Positions 41,049-49,600 are shown, counted from the first letter of the stretch. The stretch: 64,000 bases of DNA from Litoribrevibacter albus (GCF_030159995.1 NZ_BSNM01000016.1:558001-622000); one strand, 5' to 3'. Notes: generated by a model not told the origin, from the sequence alone. Translations and numbers: made by a program.

Positions 41049-41912
41049 ATGAAACAAGAGATTCTAGGCAAGCAAGTACATTATGTGGTTCAAGGATCGG
41101 GCGATCCGATGTTGTTCATTCATGGCAACCCTGACACCTCGCATATGTGGCATCGACTCATTAATGAATTGAAGGGTGAGTTTCGTTGTATTGCGCCGGA
41201 TCTTCCGGGCTATGGTGAGTCTGATGTGCTGGATGGCTTTGATTACTCTCTGGAACAGCAAGCCGAGTACATTGAACGCTTTGTAGCGTCGTTGGAGTTG
41301 GATCAGAAAGTCCACCTGGTGGTGCATGATGTTGGCGGATTCTTTGGGTTGGCTTGGGCCGTTACTTATCCGGAACGCATTCGCTCGATTACGGTATTCA
41401 ATACGGCGTTCACTCCTCAGTACCGCTGGCATAAGCTGGGACGGGTTTGGCGTACTCCGTTGTTGGGTGAGTTCAGCCTAAAGGCGATGAGCAAAGGGGC
41501 GTTTATTGCCAGTATTCGTGGCGCTGCACCCAAGTATCCGAAAGAAGACATCATTGCCAGTTTCGATCAATTAACCAAACGTACACACAAGAGTTTGCTG
41601 AAACTCTATCGTGCGATGTCGCCTCGTAAATTCAAAGGCTGGGATCAACGACTGCAAGCGCTCAGTCAGCGAGTGCCGGTGCAGGTGTTGTGGGGAGGCA
41701 ATGACCCTTACATCAAACGTTTCATTGCTCATACCTTTGGGACAAACCAGGTACATTTTTTTGAAGAGAACAGTCATTGGTTACCTGCTGAGCAGCCTGT
41801 GCAATCAGCACAATTGATTCGTCGCTTCGTTGCTGACCTTTCTGTTGCTGAACCGTTCGTTGCAGATCAGCAAACTAATGCCTCTGCTTCAGAACCAGCG
41901 GCGGTGCTTTGA
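41049..41912 (+). CDS. Alpha/beta hydrolase with aspartate nucleophile (epoxide hydrolase/dehalogenase-like)
   Basis: From ATG 41049, with TAGGAG six bases upstream, the product is 287 residues. It has the oxyanion motif HGNPDTSHMWHRLI, DLPGYGESD, and the nucleophile elbow VVHDVGGFFGLAWA, where the nucleophile is Asp as in haloalkane dehalogenases and epoxide hydrolases. The usual Trp after that Asp is Val, which argues against dehalogenation. The acid (WGGNDPYI) and the histidine (FFEENSHWLPAEQP) are visible. Its end overlaps the converging MATE gene by 24 bp. The substrate is unknown. Confidence 0.82.
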   Translation: MKQEILGKQVHYVVQGSGDPMLFIHGNPDTSHMWHRLINELKGEFRCIAPDLPGYGESDVLDGFDYSLEQQAEYIERFVASLELDQKVHLVVHDVGGFFGLAWAVTYPERIRSITVFNTAFTPQYRWHKLGRVWRTPLLGEFSLKAMSKGAFIASIRGAAPKYPKEDIIASFDQLTKRTHKSLLKLYRAMSPRKFKGWDQRLQALSQRVPVQVLWGGNDPYIKRFIAHTFGTNQVHFFEENSHWLPAEQPVQSAQLIRRFVADLSVAEPFVADQQTNASASEPAAVL

Positions 41913-43259
41913 GTAGTGGCCACTGATCAACCCCATGCCTAAGCTGCGGCTAAACATGAACAGCATCATGCCAAGCCATAATCCGTGGTTGGCCTGTTCA
42001 ACAGGGAGATCTGCGTAATCAATGATGATCAGCATGGGGATAAACACACCGCAAGTGCTGATCAGCATGACATTTTGCATTGCTCGCACTTTGGTGGCGC
42101 CGATAAAAACGCCATCAAAGGTATAGCACCAGGTGCCAATCAACGGCATAAACACCAGCCAGAGTAAGTAATCATGAGCAAGCGTCTGAATGGCTTCAAG
42201 GTCGGTCAGCAGGTGTATTAATGCGTCTCCGCCGACACCAAAGGCCATGAATAGAAGTATCGCGGAGGCGCCCGACCACAACAGACTTACTTTAATCACC
42301 TTCATGACATAAGGGTGATCCCGTTTGCCACAGGCCTCCCCAACCAATGCTTCGGCACCGTGGGCAAAGCCATCCAGAGCGCTGGAGATCAGTAACAGGA
42401 AGGTCAGTAGCACCGCATTAGCGGCGAGGTATGTTTCGCCAAGACGCGCGCCTTGAGACGTAAACAGGGCAAAGGTCAGCAACAGTGTGCCGGTACGCAC
42501 GAAGATATACCGATTCACCTGGATCATTTCTTTGATTACGATCCAGTTCGGCAGCCAGCCGGAAAGCAAGGGGAATTCCGAAGAATAGCGATTTAGTATA
42601 AAGCCCAGCCCAATAGACACTGAGCTGACGTCTGCAGCCAAGGTGGCAATGGCGACACCTTCCACGCCCATTCCCAAATACAACACCAACACTAAATCGA
42701 GCAGAATGTTGATTAGGTTAGCTGAGATCAGCATCACCAGCGGCACCTTGGTATTCTGGCGACCGACAAACCAGCCAATGATGCCGTAATTGAGTAACAC
42801 GAAAGGTGCTCCCAGAATACGCCAATCGGCGTACAGCATGGCGTGGTTAACGACCTGTTGTTGATCTTGTTGCAACGCTTGCGATAAGTGAACGTCGGCG
42901 GTGGCTTGTCCGCTCAGCAGTTCCAGGCCAAAGGGAATCCACAGCGACTGTAGCAGAATTAATAATGCACCGGTGGCGATGGCAAACCATGACGAAGATA
43001 ACAGTAGCTGCAGGATTCTGATCGTGTTCCTCTGCCCTACCGCTTGAGCGGTCATGCCACAGGTGCCCATTCTCAGGAAGCCAAACAACCAGAACACCGA
43101 GGTAAACAAGGTGGAGCTTAATGCCACCCCTGCCAGATAGCTGGCGTTGTCGAGATGACCGAGCACAGCGGTATCGACCAGTCCAAGCAGTGGCACCGTG
43201 ATGTTGCTGAGCATCATCGGCCACGCCAGCTGCCATAATCGGTGATGGAGGGTATGCAC
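41889..43259 (-). CDS. MATE-family efflux transporter (DinF-like)
   Basis: The 456-residue polytopic membrane protein belongs to the MATE family, in the DinF branch: HHRLWQLAWPMMLSNITVPL, GLVDTAVLGHLDNASYLAGV, FWLFGFLRMGTCGMTAQAVG and DGFAHGAEALVGEACGKRDH. MATE transporters export cationic or hydrophobic compounds using Na+ or H+. It begins with GTG eight bases after znuB, so it looks like the last gene of the zur-znuC-znuB operon. Its 3' end overlaps the hydrolase gene. Confidence 0.87.
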   Translation of the reverse strand: MHTLHHRLWQLAWPMMLSNITVPLLGLVDTAVLGHLDNASYLAGVALSSTLFTSVFWLFGFLRMGTCGMTAQAVGQRNTIRILQLLLSSSWFAIATGALLILLQSLWIPFGLELLSGQATADVHLSQALQQDQQQVVNHAMLYADWRILGAPFVLLNYGIIGWFVGRQNTKVPLVMLISANLINILLDLVLVLYLGMGVEGVAIATLAADVSSVSIGLGFILNRYSSEFPLLSGWLPNWIVIKEMIQVNRYIFVRTGTLLLTFALFTSQGARLGETYLAANAVLLTFLLLISSALDGFAHGAEALVGEACGKRDHPYVMKVIKVSLLWSGASAILLFMAFGVGGDALIHLLTDLEAIQTLAHDYLLWLVFMPLIGTWCYTFDGVFIGATKVRAMQNVMLISTCGVFIPMLIIIDYADLPVEQANHGLWLGMMLFMFSRSLGMGLISGHYSKHRRWF

Positions 43260-43267
43260 GATCGGTT

Positions 43268-44059
43268 CTACTGCTCCCGAACCACTCGGACCAGACTGTG
43301 CGTGATCAAAAACATCAGTCCGGCACTGGTCACAATGGCCGGTCCCGCTGGCAGATCCATATACCAGGAACCTGCTAAGCCGGCGCCAATCGCTAACATG
43401 CCAAACAAGGTCGCAAACACCGCCATCTGTTCTGGTGTGTCACTTAATACCCGGGCGATGGCAGGAGGAATGATCAACAGCGAGGTGATCAACAGGATAC
43501 CGACGATCTTCATTGCCAGGGCAATCACTACGGCAATCATCACCATCAGAATCCATTGCAGCCATTGCACCCGATAGCCTTCGGCAGCCGCCAGTTCGGG
43601 TTGCAGGGTAATGGAGAGCAGCCCTTGCCAGAGTCGCACTAATAAGCTGATGATCACCACGGAAAGCCCGAGAATCCAATAGAGATCCATCAGTTCGATA
43701 GACAATAAATCACCAAACAAATAGGCCATCAGGTCGATCCGGACATCGTCCAGCAAGGCCGTTACGATCAAGCCCAGCGATAAGGTAGTGTGGGACATAA
43801 TCCCCAATAAGGTATCCATCGCAATGGTGCGGCTGTGCAGAATCACTAAAGAGGTGGCCAATAGGACACAGCCCGCAGTAACTGCCAACATCAGATTAAT
43901 TTCGAGCAGCAGACCCATGGCAATCCCCAATAACGCGGAATGTGCCAAGGTATCACCAAAGTACGCCATTTTTCGCCAAACCACGAAACAGCCTAACGGC
44001 CCCGTCATCAAGGCAATGCCCAAGCCGCCCAGTAACGCCAATATCATAAACTCAGGCAT
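43268..44059 (-). CDS. znuB: Zinc ABC transporter permease ZnuB
   Basis: The 263-residue integral membrane protein is the permease of the high-affinity zinc uptake system (ABC-3 family). Features are MTGPLGCFVVWRKMAYFGDT near the start, HSALLGIAMGLLLEINLMLA, GIMSHTTLSLGLIV and a C-terminal ITSLLIIPPAIARVLSDTPE. Its start overlaps the znuC stop by eight bases. It works with ZnuC and the periplasmic ZnuA encoded divergently. Confidence 0.95.
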   Translation of the reverse strand: MPEFMILALLGGLGIALMTGPLGCFVVWRKMAYFGDTLAHSALLGIAMGLLLEINLMLAVTAGCVLLATSLVILHSRTIAMDTLLGIMSHTTLSLGLIVTALLDDVRIDLMAYLFGDLLSIELMDLYWILGLSVVIISLLVRLWQGLLSITLQPELAAAEGYRVQWLQWILMVMIAVVIALAMKIVGILLITSLLIIPPAIARVLSDTPEQMAVFATLFGMLAIGAGLAGSWYMDLPAGPAIVTSAGLMFLITHSLVRVVREQ

Positions 44060-44846
44060 GGTTGTGTGTTTCTCCGGAAGCAGGTGTCGAGGATTGATGC
44101 GCCTTGGAATGGCCGTTTAAACAATCCCCGTGCAAATCGTGTTTGTGATCATGGTGATGGGTGTAATGAGCCAGTGCCGGATGCAAACGTTGTTCGCCAA
44201 AGATAGAAATGTATTCATCGCTTTTGGTGACTTCATCCGGGTGGCCCGAACAACAGATGTGGTGATTCAGGCAGAGCACCTGATCGGTGGACGACATCAC
44301 CAGATGCAGGTCATGGGAGACCATAAACACCCCACAGCCGTATTCGTCGCGAATGGATCGGATAAGATCATAGAGTTCGGCCTGACCGTTGATATCAACG
44401 CCCTGGGCCGGCTCATCCAGAATCAGTAAATCCGGCCGATTCAGCATCGCACGGGCTAACAAAACCCGTTGCTGTTCACCGCCGGAAATGGTTTGCAGCG
44501 GTGCCGATTGAATGTTGGCAACGCCCACGCGCTGAAGCGCCTGTTCGCGTTGTTCTCGGCTGGTTTTAGGCCCCAACGCGAGAAAACGGTCCACCGTCAT
44601 GGGCAGGCTTTGTTCGACGTGCATCTTTTGCGGCATGTAGCCGATTTTCAAACCCGGTTGCAGTGACACACGCCCTTTCTGGTATTTCTGTAATCCCAGA
44701 ATGCAACGAATCAGTGATGATTTTCCTGCGCCATTTGGACCAATCAGCGTGACGATTTGCCCGGCTTCGATCTCAAAATTAATGCTGTCGAGAATGGAAC
44801 GCTTCTGAATTCGTAATGACAGACCGGATACGGAGAGCAGGCTCAT
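44052..44846 (-). CDS. znuC: Zinc ABC transporter ATP-binding protein ZnuC
   Basis: The 264-residue ATPase powers zinc import. Walker A is LIGPNGAGKSSLIR (about 36-49), the signature is TISGGEQQRVLLARAML, Walker B is LLILDEPAQGVD and the switch histidine is in MVSHDLHLV. The last 35 residues are rich in His, Asp and Lys (HHDHKHDLHGDCLNGHSKAH), as in other ZnuC proteins, and may bind zinc. The ATG overlaps the zur stop by four bases (ATGA). Confidence 0.96.
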   Translation of the reverse strand: MSLLSVSGLSLRIQKRSILDSINFEIEAGQIVTLIGPNGAGKSSLIRCILGLQKYQKGRVSLQPGLKIGYMPQKMHVEQSLPMTVDRFLALGPKTSREQREQALQRVGVANIQSAPLQTISGGEQQRVLLARAMLNRPDLLILDEPAQGVDINGQAELYDLIRSIRDEYGCGVFMVSHDLHLVMSSTDQVLCLNHHICCSGHPDEVTKSDEYISIFGEQRLHPALAHYTHHHDHKHDLHGDCLNGHSKAHQSSTPASGETHNHA

Positions 44847-45367
44847 GACTGATGCTCCTCTTCAGTGGATTCACGGCCAGCGGACTGACAGCGCGCATTT
44901 TCGGATTGGCACTGAGGACACAGACCATAAATCTCGGTGACGTAGCGTTTCATGCGGAATTTATGATGATCCGAGACGTCTTTAATAACTCGAACGATCT
45001 CATCGTTGTCCACTTCTTCCGCCTGTTCGCATTGTTCGCAAATGATGAAGGTGCCCGTGTGGTGTTCTCCCGGCTGGCAGCAACCAATAAAGGCGTTCAG
45101 TGAATTAATGCGATGAATTAAGCCTTGTTCCAGTAAAAAGTCCAAGGTTCTATAGACTGTAGGTGGCGTGGCCGAGAAGTCACCGTCTTTGATGAGATCG
45201 AGCAATTGGTAGGCCGTGATGGGTTTATGGCTTTGCCAAATCAGCGAGAATACTTGCTCTCGTAATTTGGTGAAGCGAACGCCTTCTTTGTCGCAAAGTT
45301 CACGGGCCTGAGACACTGCGGATGATTGGCACTGTTGATGATTATGATGTGAAAACGCCTTTTCCAT
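44843..45367 (-). CDS. zur: Zinc uptake regulator Zur (Fur family)
   Basis: The 174-residue Fur-family repressor senses zinc and shuts down znu genes. The winged helix includes RFTKLREQVFSLIWQSHKPI and PPTVYRTLDFLLEQGLIHRI. Metal-site motifs are visible: GEHHTGTFIICEQCEQAEEV and YGLCPQCQSE, whose two CxxC pairs form the structural zinc site. A His-rich N-terminus (FSHHNHQQC) precedes the DNA-binding domain. It is the first gene of the zur-znuC-znuB unit and faces znuA across a Zur box. Confidence 0.95.
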   Translation of the reverse strand: MEKAFSHHNHQQCQSSAVSQARELCDKEGVRFTKLREQVFSLIWQSHKPITAYQLLDLIKDGDFSATPPTVYRTLDFLLEQGLIHRINSLNAFIGCCQPGEHHTGTFIICEQCEQAEEVDNDEIVRVIKDVSDHHKFRMKRYVTEIYGLCPQCQSENARCQSAGRESTEEEHQS

Positions 45368-45394
45368 CTTTCTTCAGCCATGTAAAAAAGTGAT

Positions 45395-45413
45395 AATGTA
45401 ATACTATAACATT
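45395..45413. promoter_or_regulatory. Zur box between zur and znuA
   Basis: The 19-bp near-perfect palindrome AATGTAATACTATAACATT differs at one position from the gammaproteobacterial Zur consensus core (AATGTTATAnTATAACATT). Sitting in the 71-bp divergent gap, it could repress zur-znuCB and znuA together. Confidence 0.85.
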
Positions 45414-45438
45414 TTAGTTGCGGAATTGAGAGTGTCGA

Positions 45439-46425
45439 ATGCATACGCTGGGGTTTTTAAACGCTATCCGAATCAGGTTACATATCCTGGTTGTTGTCAT
45501 GATGAGTGTGTTGGCTCAAACCTCGGTGGCGGGTCTGTTCTCTGAGGAGACGGAACCTACGGAGGATCACAAGTTGACGTTGGTGGCCTCTATTCCGCCA
45601 TTGAAAATGCTGCTCGATGATCTGGTGGGTGATAAGGCCACCATTGAGCTGATCAGTCAGAATGGCTCGCCTCACCATAAGGTAATGCGCCCATCGGATG
45701 TGGCTAAGCTGAACTCTGCCGATATGATTGTGTGGGTTGGGCCGGAGCTTGAGCAATACCTGGTTCGATTTGTCGGTCGTTATGCAGGCAAAACCTTGTC
45801 GATGATTGAAACGGCGTCGGATGAAGCGCTTCATCACTTTGACAATGTGCACCATTCGGAACATGTCCATCAACATCATGATCACGACCAGCATTCCACG
45901 TTAGATCCTCATCTTTGGTTAAATCCGTTGGCGGTGAAAGAAACGGGCAAGGCGATCATTGAACGGATCAGTCAATTGGATGCGGCCAATGCGTCGTTCT
46001 ATCAGACGCGTTATCAGGCTTTGGTTGACGCCATTGATACGTCTATTGTGGTGTGGCAAAAGCAACTGATGCCGTTAAAGGGCAAAGCGTATTTTGTTTA
46101 TCATGATGCCTATGGCTACTTGGAAAGCACCTTGGGTATTGAGAGTTTGGCGGTATTGACGGTGAACCCAGGCGTAAAACCGAGTGCTAAGAAATTGGGG
46201 CAATTGGCTCAACAACTGAAGGGTGTTGAGGCTGCTTGTGTGTTCTACGAGCCTGAGTTTCAACAAATTCGCTTGGACCGTGTTACGGATGCCCGGCTTG
46301 AGTATTACTTGCTAAATCCATTGGGCGTTGTCGGAGAACAGTCAGCATCCGGTCGATTGCATTACATCGAGTTTATGGCTCGTCTGGTCGATGGCTTTGG
46401 CGAATGTCTGTCTCGTCTTCCATAA
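45439..46425 (+). CDS. znuA: Zinc ABC transporter substrate-binding protein ZnuA
   Basis: The 328-residue periplasmic protein captures zinc for ZnuBC. After a signal peptide (about 1-30) comes LTLVASIPPLKMLLDDLVGD, with the ligand region SPHHKVMRPSDVAKLNSADM. A His-rich flexible loop follows (HHFDNVHHSEHVHQHHDHDQ), then the invariant LDPHLWLNP, YHDAYGYLE and YEPEFQQIRLD. The loop is characteristic of zinc-specific members. The gene is divergent from zur and shares the Zur box. Confidence 0.96.
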   Translation: MHTLGFLNAIRIRLHILVVVMMSVLAQTSVAGLFSEETEPTEDHKLTLVASIPPLKMLLDDLVGDKATIELISQNGSPHHKVMRPSDVAKLNSADMIVWVGPELEQYLVRFVGRYAGKTLSMIETASDEALHHFDNVHHSEHVHQHHDHDQHSTLDPHLWLNPLAVKETGKAIIERISQLDAANASFYQTRYQALVDAIDTSIVVWQKQLMPLKGKAYFVYHDAYGYLESTLGIESLAVLTVNPGVKPSAKKLGQLAQQLKGVEAACVFYEPEFQQIRLDRVTDARLEYYLLNPLGVVGEQSASGRLHYIEFMARLVDGFGECLSRLP

Positions 46426-46439
46426 TTTTCTACACTTAT

Positions 46440-46511
46440 ACTATGAATTGTAGACGGACTATGAGTTGTAGACGGACTATGAGCTATAAGTGGATTATGG
46501 GCGGTAAGTGG
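46440..46511. repeat. Four tandem 18-bp repeats between znuA and the TPR gene
   Basis: The units are ACTATGAATTGTAGACGG, ACTATGAGTTGTAGACGG, ACTATGAGCTATAAGTGG and ATTATGGGCGGTAAGTGG. Neighbouring units are the most similar, suggesting stepwise duplication and drift. The array starts 15 bp after the znuA stop codon and ends about 25 bp before the next start. Confidence 0.88.
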
Positions 46512-46536
46512 ATATTGAATAGGTTGGGAATAAAAC

Positions 46537-47379
46537 ATGTGGATGAGTCGTAGGTTACCACTGGGTCGTGTTCTGGCCACCTTAATGCTGAGTTTGAGTC
46601 TGGTGTCGGGTGTTTGGGCCCTGCCAAAAGAGATTGAACTGGATCGCTTAATGCTCGGCGTGGAAACGGCCATCTCCGAGCAGCAGTGGGACAAAGCCAA
46701 TGCCCGCTTGATTGCTGCCCAAGCGTTGGATGATGAGATGCCCGCCGTGTTTTATTTCTATCGCGGACAAGTGTCCTCGCAGCTCGGTGAATATGCAGAA
46801 GCGAAGCAAGCGTTAGAACGGTATTTGGAGCGGGAAGGCAAAGACGGTAGCCATTACCGTGCGAGCTTAATGTTGCTTAATCAGCTGGAAGAGAAAGAGC
46901 AAAAACAAGCTCAGGAACAAATTCGAAGTGCTTCAGCTACTCAGCTGGTCTTACAGGACGCGGCGCATACCGATTACATTGAACAACTTAAGACCCTGTA
47001 TCTGGTAGAGTCGCCACAGGAAGCGCTTGAATTGCACATCAATACCCTGCTTTCCAATCACAGATACATTCCTGGTCGCTATCGCAGCGATCGGAAATGG
47101 ATGGGCAGCCTTTATCAGATTCAGACCCACAGAGGCGAGATCGCGGTGCTGGAAAAACGTGCCAACCCGAAAGGGGGTTACAGCCTGAATCAGAGTCAGG
47201 TGTCCATCTATGGGGTGAACCCTTATGTTGGTGTGAGCTGTGACAGTGTCGGTGATCAGTGCTGGATTAAACACCCTGAGACCGGAAAGCAGTGGTTAGA
47301 GCTGGAAGCCAATTCCAAAGCGGCGGAAAGCATTGCGGAAGCCTTTTCTCATTTATTACGTCAAATGCAAGGCGGCTGA
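46537..47379 (+). CDS. Periplasmic or exported TPR-like protein, unknown function
   Basis: The 280-residue product starts with a signal peptide (LGRVLATLMLSLSLVSGVWA). A TPR-like helical repeat region follows at about 40-105 (AISEQQWDKANARLIAAQAL, YFYRGQVSSQLGEYAEAKQA) and then a Gln/Glu-rich coiled segment. The C-terminal half is an unrecognised domain with two cysteines close together (VSCDSVGDQCWIKHPETGKQ). GGGAA precedes ATG 46537. I do not recognise the family; a protein-protein scaffold in the envelope is a guess from the TPR. Confidence 0.7.
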   Translation: MWMSRRLPLGRVLATLMLSLSLVSGVWALPKEIELDRLMLGVETAISEQQWDKANARLIAAQALDDEMPAVFYFYRGQVSSQLGEYAEAKQALERYLEREGKDGSHYRASLMLLNQLEEKEQKQAQEQIRSASATQLVLQDAAHTDYIEQLKTLYLVESPQEALELHINTLLSNHRYIPGRYRSDRKWMGSLYQIQTHRGEIAVLEKRANPKGGYSLNQSQVSIYGVNPYVGVSCDSVGDQCWIKHPETGKQWLELEANSKAAESIAEAFSHLLRQMQGG

Positions 47380-47741
47380 TCTTTTTGGTGCAGTCGCTCT
47401 ATCTCAGCTTATTTCTCACCCTCTAGTTGCAGACGTTTCTCTTCTCTGACGGCGCTTTTGTAAGGCGTTGTCAGTACTCTCTGTAAGACATTGACCTTTC
47501 TTGGTTTTAGTCAAGAAAACTTCATATTTCCTACCTATATTGTGGCTGTCTAAAGATTAACCACATCGGTGCATAAACGGTTAGCCTTGTTCAAAATGAG
47601 TTCGTTTTTTGATCAGTCAGAGAAGCGGAAAAACGAGCAAATTTTACCCAATTTATTGAAAATCAAAGGGAAAATATTTTTGGGTACGGCTGATGCGTAG
47701 GTAACGATGTCAAAATTCTTAATATCTCAGGAGATACAATC
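47380..47741. other. Gene-free stretch upstream of the small ORF
   Basis: No credible ORF is seen here. A weak inverted repeat TTTCTTG/CAAGAAA lies near 47495-47520. The last 100 bp are AT-rich and may hold the promoter and leader of the small gene at 47742, but I could not assign a -10/-35 pair with confidence. Confidence 0.5.
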
Positions 47742-47849
47742 ATGATGGATGAAAGCAGCTTTGTTGTTTGCCTAGCCTCAACTGAAACCGAACGCGAAAG
47801 CATGCGTGCCTTAAAAGACTACTTTGAAGGTATGTATTTCGCTAACTAA
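47742..47849 (+). CDS. Candidate 35-residue small protein
   Basis: ATG 47742 opens a 35-codon ORF beginning MMDESSFVVCLASTETERES and ending FEGMYFAN. A strong ribosome-binding site (CAGGAG) stands eight to nine bases upstream. The peptide is acidic, has one cysteine and a likely amphipathic helix (ERESMRALKDYFEG). A Rho-independent terminator follows about 75 bp later, so the unit looks like a self-contained gene in an otherwise empty 680-bp gap. I recognise no family. It could also be the coding part of a dual-function RNA. Confidence 0.55.
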   Translation: MMDESSFVVCLASTETERESMRALKDYFEGMYFAN

Positions 47850-47922
47850 AAACGGATCGTTCTAGACACGGAACTTTGAGCATGAATGCTCACTTTTAGA
47901 TTCCACGCTATACAACCCACTC

Positions 47923-47947
47923 GCCGTCACCTGTTGACGGCTTTTTT
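47923..47947 (+). terminator. Rho-independent terminator after the small ORF
   Basis: The stem GCCGTCA/TGACGGC with a five-base loop is followed by six T residues. A weaker hairpin (GAGCA/TGCTC) lies just before it near 47877-47892. Confidence 0.85.
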
Positions 47948-47991
47948 ACGCCTAATTGCTGTCAATATCGCCCTCTGAGGCACGTTAGCTT

Positions 47992-48005
47992 TTGATTTAT
48001 ATCAC
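47992..48005 (+). promoter_or_regulatory. FNR/Anr-like site upstream of the ubiquinone hydroxylase gene
   Basis: TTGATTTATATCAC matches the FNR/Anr consensus TTGATNNNNATCAA except at the last base (C for A) and the one before it reads A as expected. It lies about 60 bp upstream of ATG 48063, a position compatible with control of that promoter. Confidence 0.45.
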
Positions 48006-48062
48006 TTAGCCTGCCATTATTCCGTGCTTAGATAGCCTGGTCGAATAAGAGGTTGAACGATA

Positions 48063-49445
48063 ATGGTAGGCAGTGCACAGCAAACGAATCATTTCGATGT
48101 ATTGATTGTTGGGGGAGGAATGGTTGGCAGTGCCATCGCTTGTCGATTGGGGCAAGTCGGCATGAAAGTCGCTGTTTTTGATCGTTCGAATCCGAACGAA
48201 TTTTCTCAGGAGCAAACCCCTGACCTGAGAGTGTCTGCATTGAGCCCTGCTTCCATCGAGTTACTGCAAAAAGTGAAGGCGTGGCAGAACATTGAAGCCA
48301 TGCGTTATGCGCCCTATCAACGTATGGCGGTTTGGGAAAAGCTAAGTAACCCAATCACAGGTAAAGAGATCCCGACCCGTTTGAACCGCACCGAGTTTGA
48401 TGCTCAGGAATTAAATGAGCCAATGTTGGGTGTGATCGTCGAAAACCGTATTACTCAGCTAGCCCTGCATCAGCAAATGGCGGAACTGGATAGCGTTGAA
48501 TTAATTGTGCCTGCGGACGTAGCGTCCATAGAGATTGATGATCAGGTGCGTATTGAACTGGCTGATGGTCAGGTATTCACCGGTGAATTGCTGGTGGGTG
48601 CGGATGGCGCCAACTCCATGGTCAAACAATGGGCGGGGATAGGTACCGAAGCCAAGCCGTACGAACAGCACGCGATGGTGATTACGGTGAAATATCAAGG
48701 TCGTCAGGAAGACATTACCTGGCAGGGTTTCACTTCAACCGGGCCGGAAGCGTTTCTGCCGTTACCGGACATTAACGGTGAACATTATGGCTCTCTGGTA
48801 TGGTACAACCTGCCGGAAAACATCGAGTCGCTGATGACGCTGAACGATGAGCCGTTCAAAAACAAGCTACAACGTAGTTTCCCGGATGATTTACCGGAAG
48901 TGACTGAGGTTCTGGAGCGAGGCAGCTTCCCGCTGATCCGACGCCATGCCGAGCGTTACTGTCAAAACCGTTTGGTGTTGGCGGGTGATGCAGCACATAC
49001 CATTAACCCGTTGGCCGGACAAGGCGTTAACCTGGGCTTTCAGGATGTGAATACCTTAACGTCGATCATTATTGAAGCGCGTGATAAAGGTCAGGCCTAT
49101 TGGGGTGCTGAGGTACTGCAACAGTATGAGCGTGTTCGTCGTCCGCAAAATGCCATGATGATGCGGATTATGGATCTCTTCTATCACACCTTCAGTAACG
49201 ACATCGTGCCTGTGAAGATGGCAAGAAACCTTGGATTAAGCGTTGCCGGTCGGTTTGTGTTTGGTCAGAAAATGGTGATGAAATACGCCATGGGCTTGGT
49301 GAATGTCTGGCCTGAAACCTTACCTAAGGTTCCGTTAGTTACCGATTTACTTCCGACCTCGTTACCTACACCCGAGGATGTTAAAGCGAAATTGTCGAGC
49401 ATCCCTTCCCCTAAAGCCTTATGGGATCAGTTACGTCGTTCTTAA
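48063..49445 (+). CDS. FAD-dependent ubiquinone-biosynthesis hydroxylase, UbiF/UbiH/COQ6 family
   Basis: The 460-residue flavoprotein belongs to the aromatic-ring hydroxylases of ubiquinone synthesis, which use O2 and NAD(P)H. Motifs are VLIVGGGMVGSAIACRLGQV with the dinucleotide fold, RVSALSPASIELL, LLVGADGANSMVKQWAG and RLVLAGDAAHTINPLAGQGVNLGFQDV. The segment MMMRIMDLFYHTFSND resembles UbiF most. It has a C-terminal tail of about 50 residues (SIPSPKALWDQL region) beyond the usual 390-410. Exact position of hydroxylation is not decided. AGAGG precedes the ATG. Confidence 0.88.
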   Translation: MVGSAQQTNHFDVLIVGGGMVGSAIACRLGQVGMKVAVFDRSNPNEFSQEQTPDLRVSALSPASIELLQKVKAWQNIEAMRYAPYQRMAVWEKLSNPITGKEIPTRLNRTEFDAQELNEPMLGVIVENRITQLALHQQMAELDSVELIVPADVASIEIDDQVRIELADGQVFTGELLVGADGANSMVKQWAGIGTEAKPYEQHAMVITVKYQGRQEDITWQGFTSTGPEAFLPLPDINGEHYGSLVWYNLPENIESLMTLNDEPFKNKLQRSFPDDLPEVTEVLERGSFPLIRRHAERYCQNRLVLAGDAAHTINPLAGQGVNLGFQDVNTLTSIIIEARDKGQAYWGAEVLQQYERVRRPQNAMMMRIMDLFYHTFSNDIVPVKMARNLGLSVAGRFVFGQKMVMKYAMGLVNVWPETLPKVPLVTDLLPTSLPTPEDVKAKLSSIPSPKALWDQLRRS

Positions 49446-49489
49446 GATTTTTATTTCTAATATTTATATTTTTAAGAACGTATCGTCAC

Positions 49490-49535
49490 AAACCGATGTT
49501 CCGCCCTTCTCTTAACAGGGTCGGTGCATCGGTTT
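49490..49535 (+). terminator. Long hairpin after the ubiquinone hydroxylase gene
   Basis: The outer stem AAACCGATG/CATCGGTTT encloses an inner CC-GCCC/GGGTCGG pairing. No T-tract follows, so this may be a factor-assisted terminator or an mRNA-stabilising structure. Confidence 0.45.
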
Positions 49536-49600
49536 CTACTCTTATTTCAGTTTCTACTCTCACTTCATTTTTCCTGCTTGTTGTCTTTATGATAACCGCT

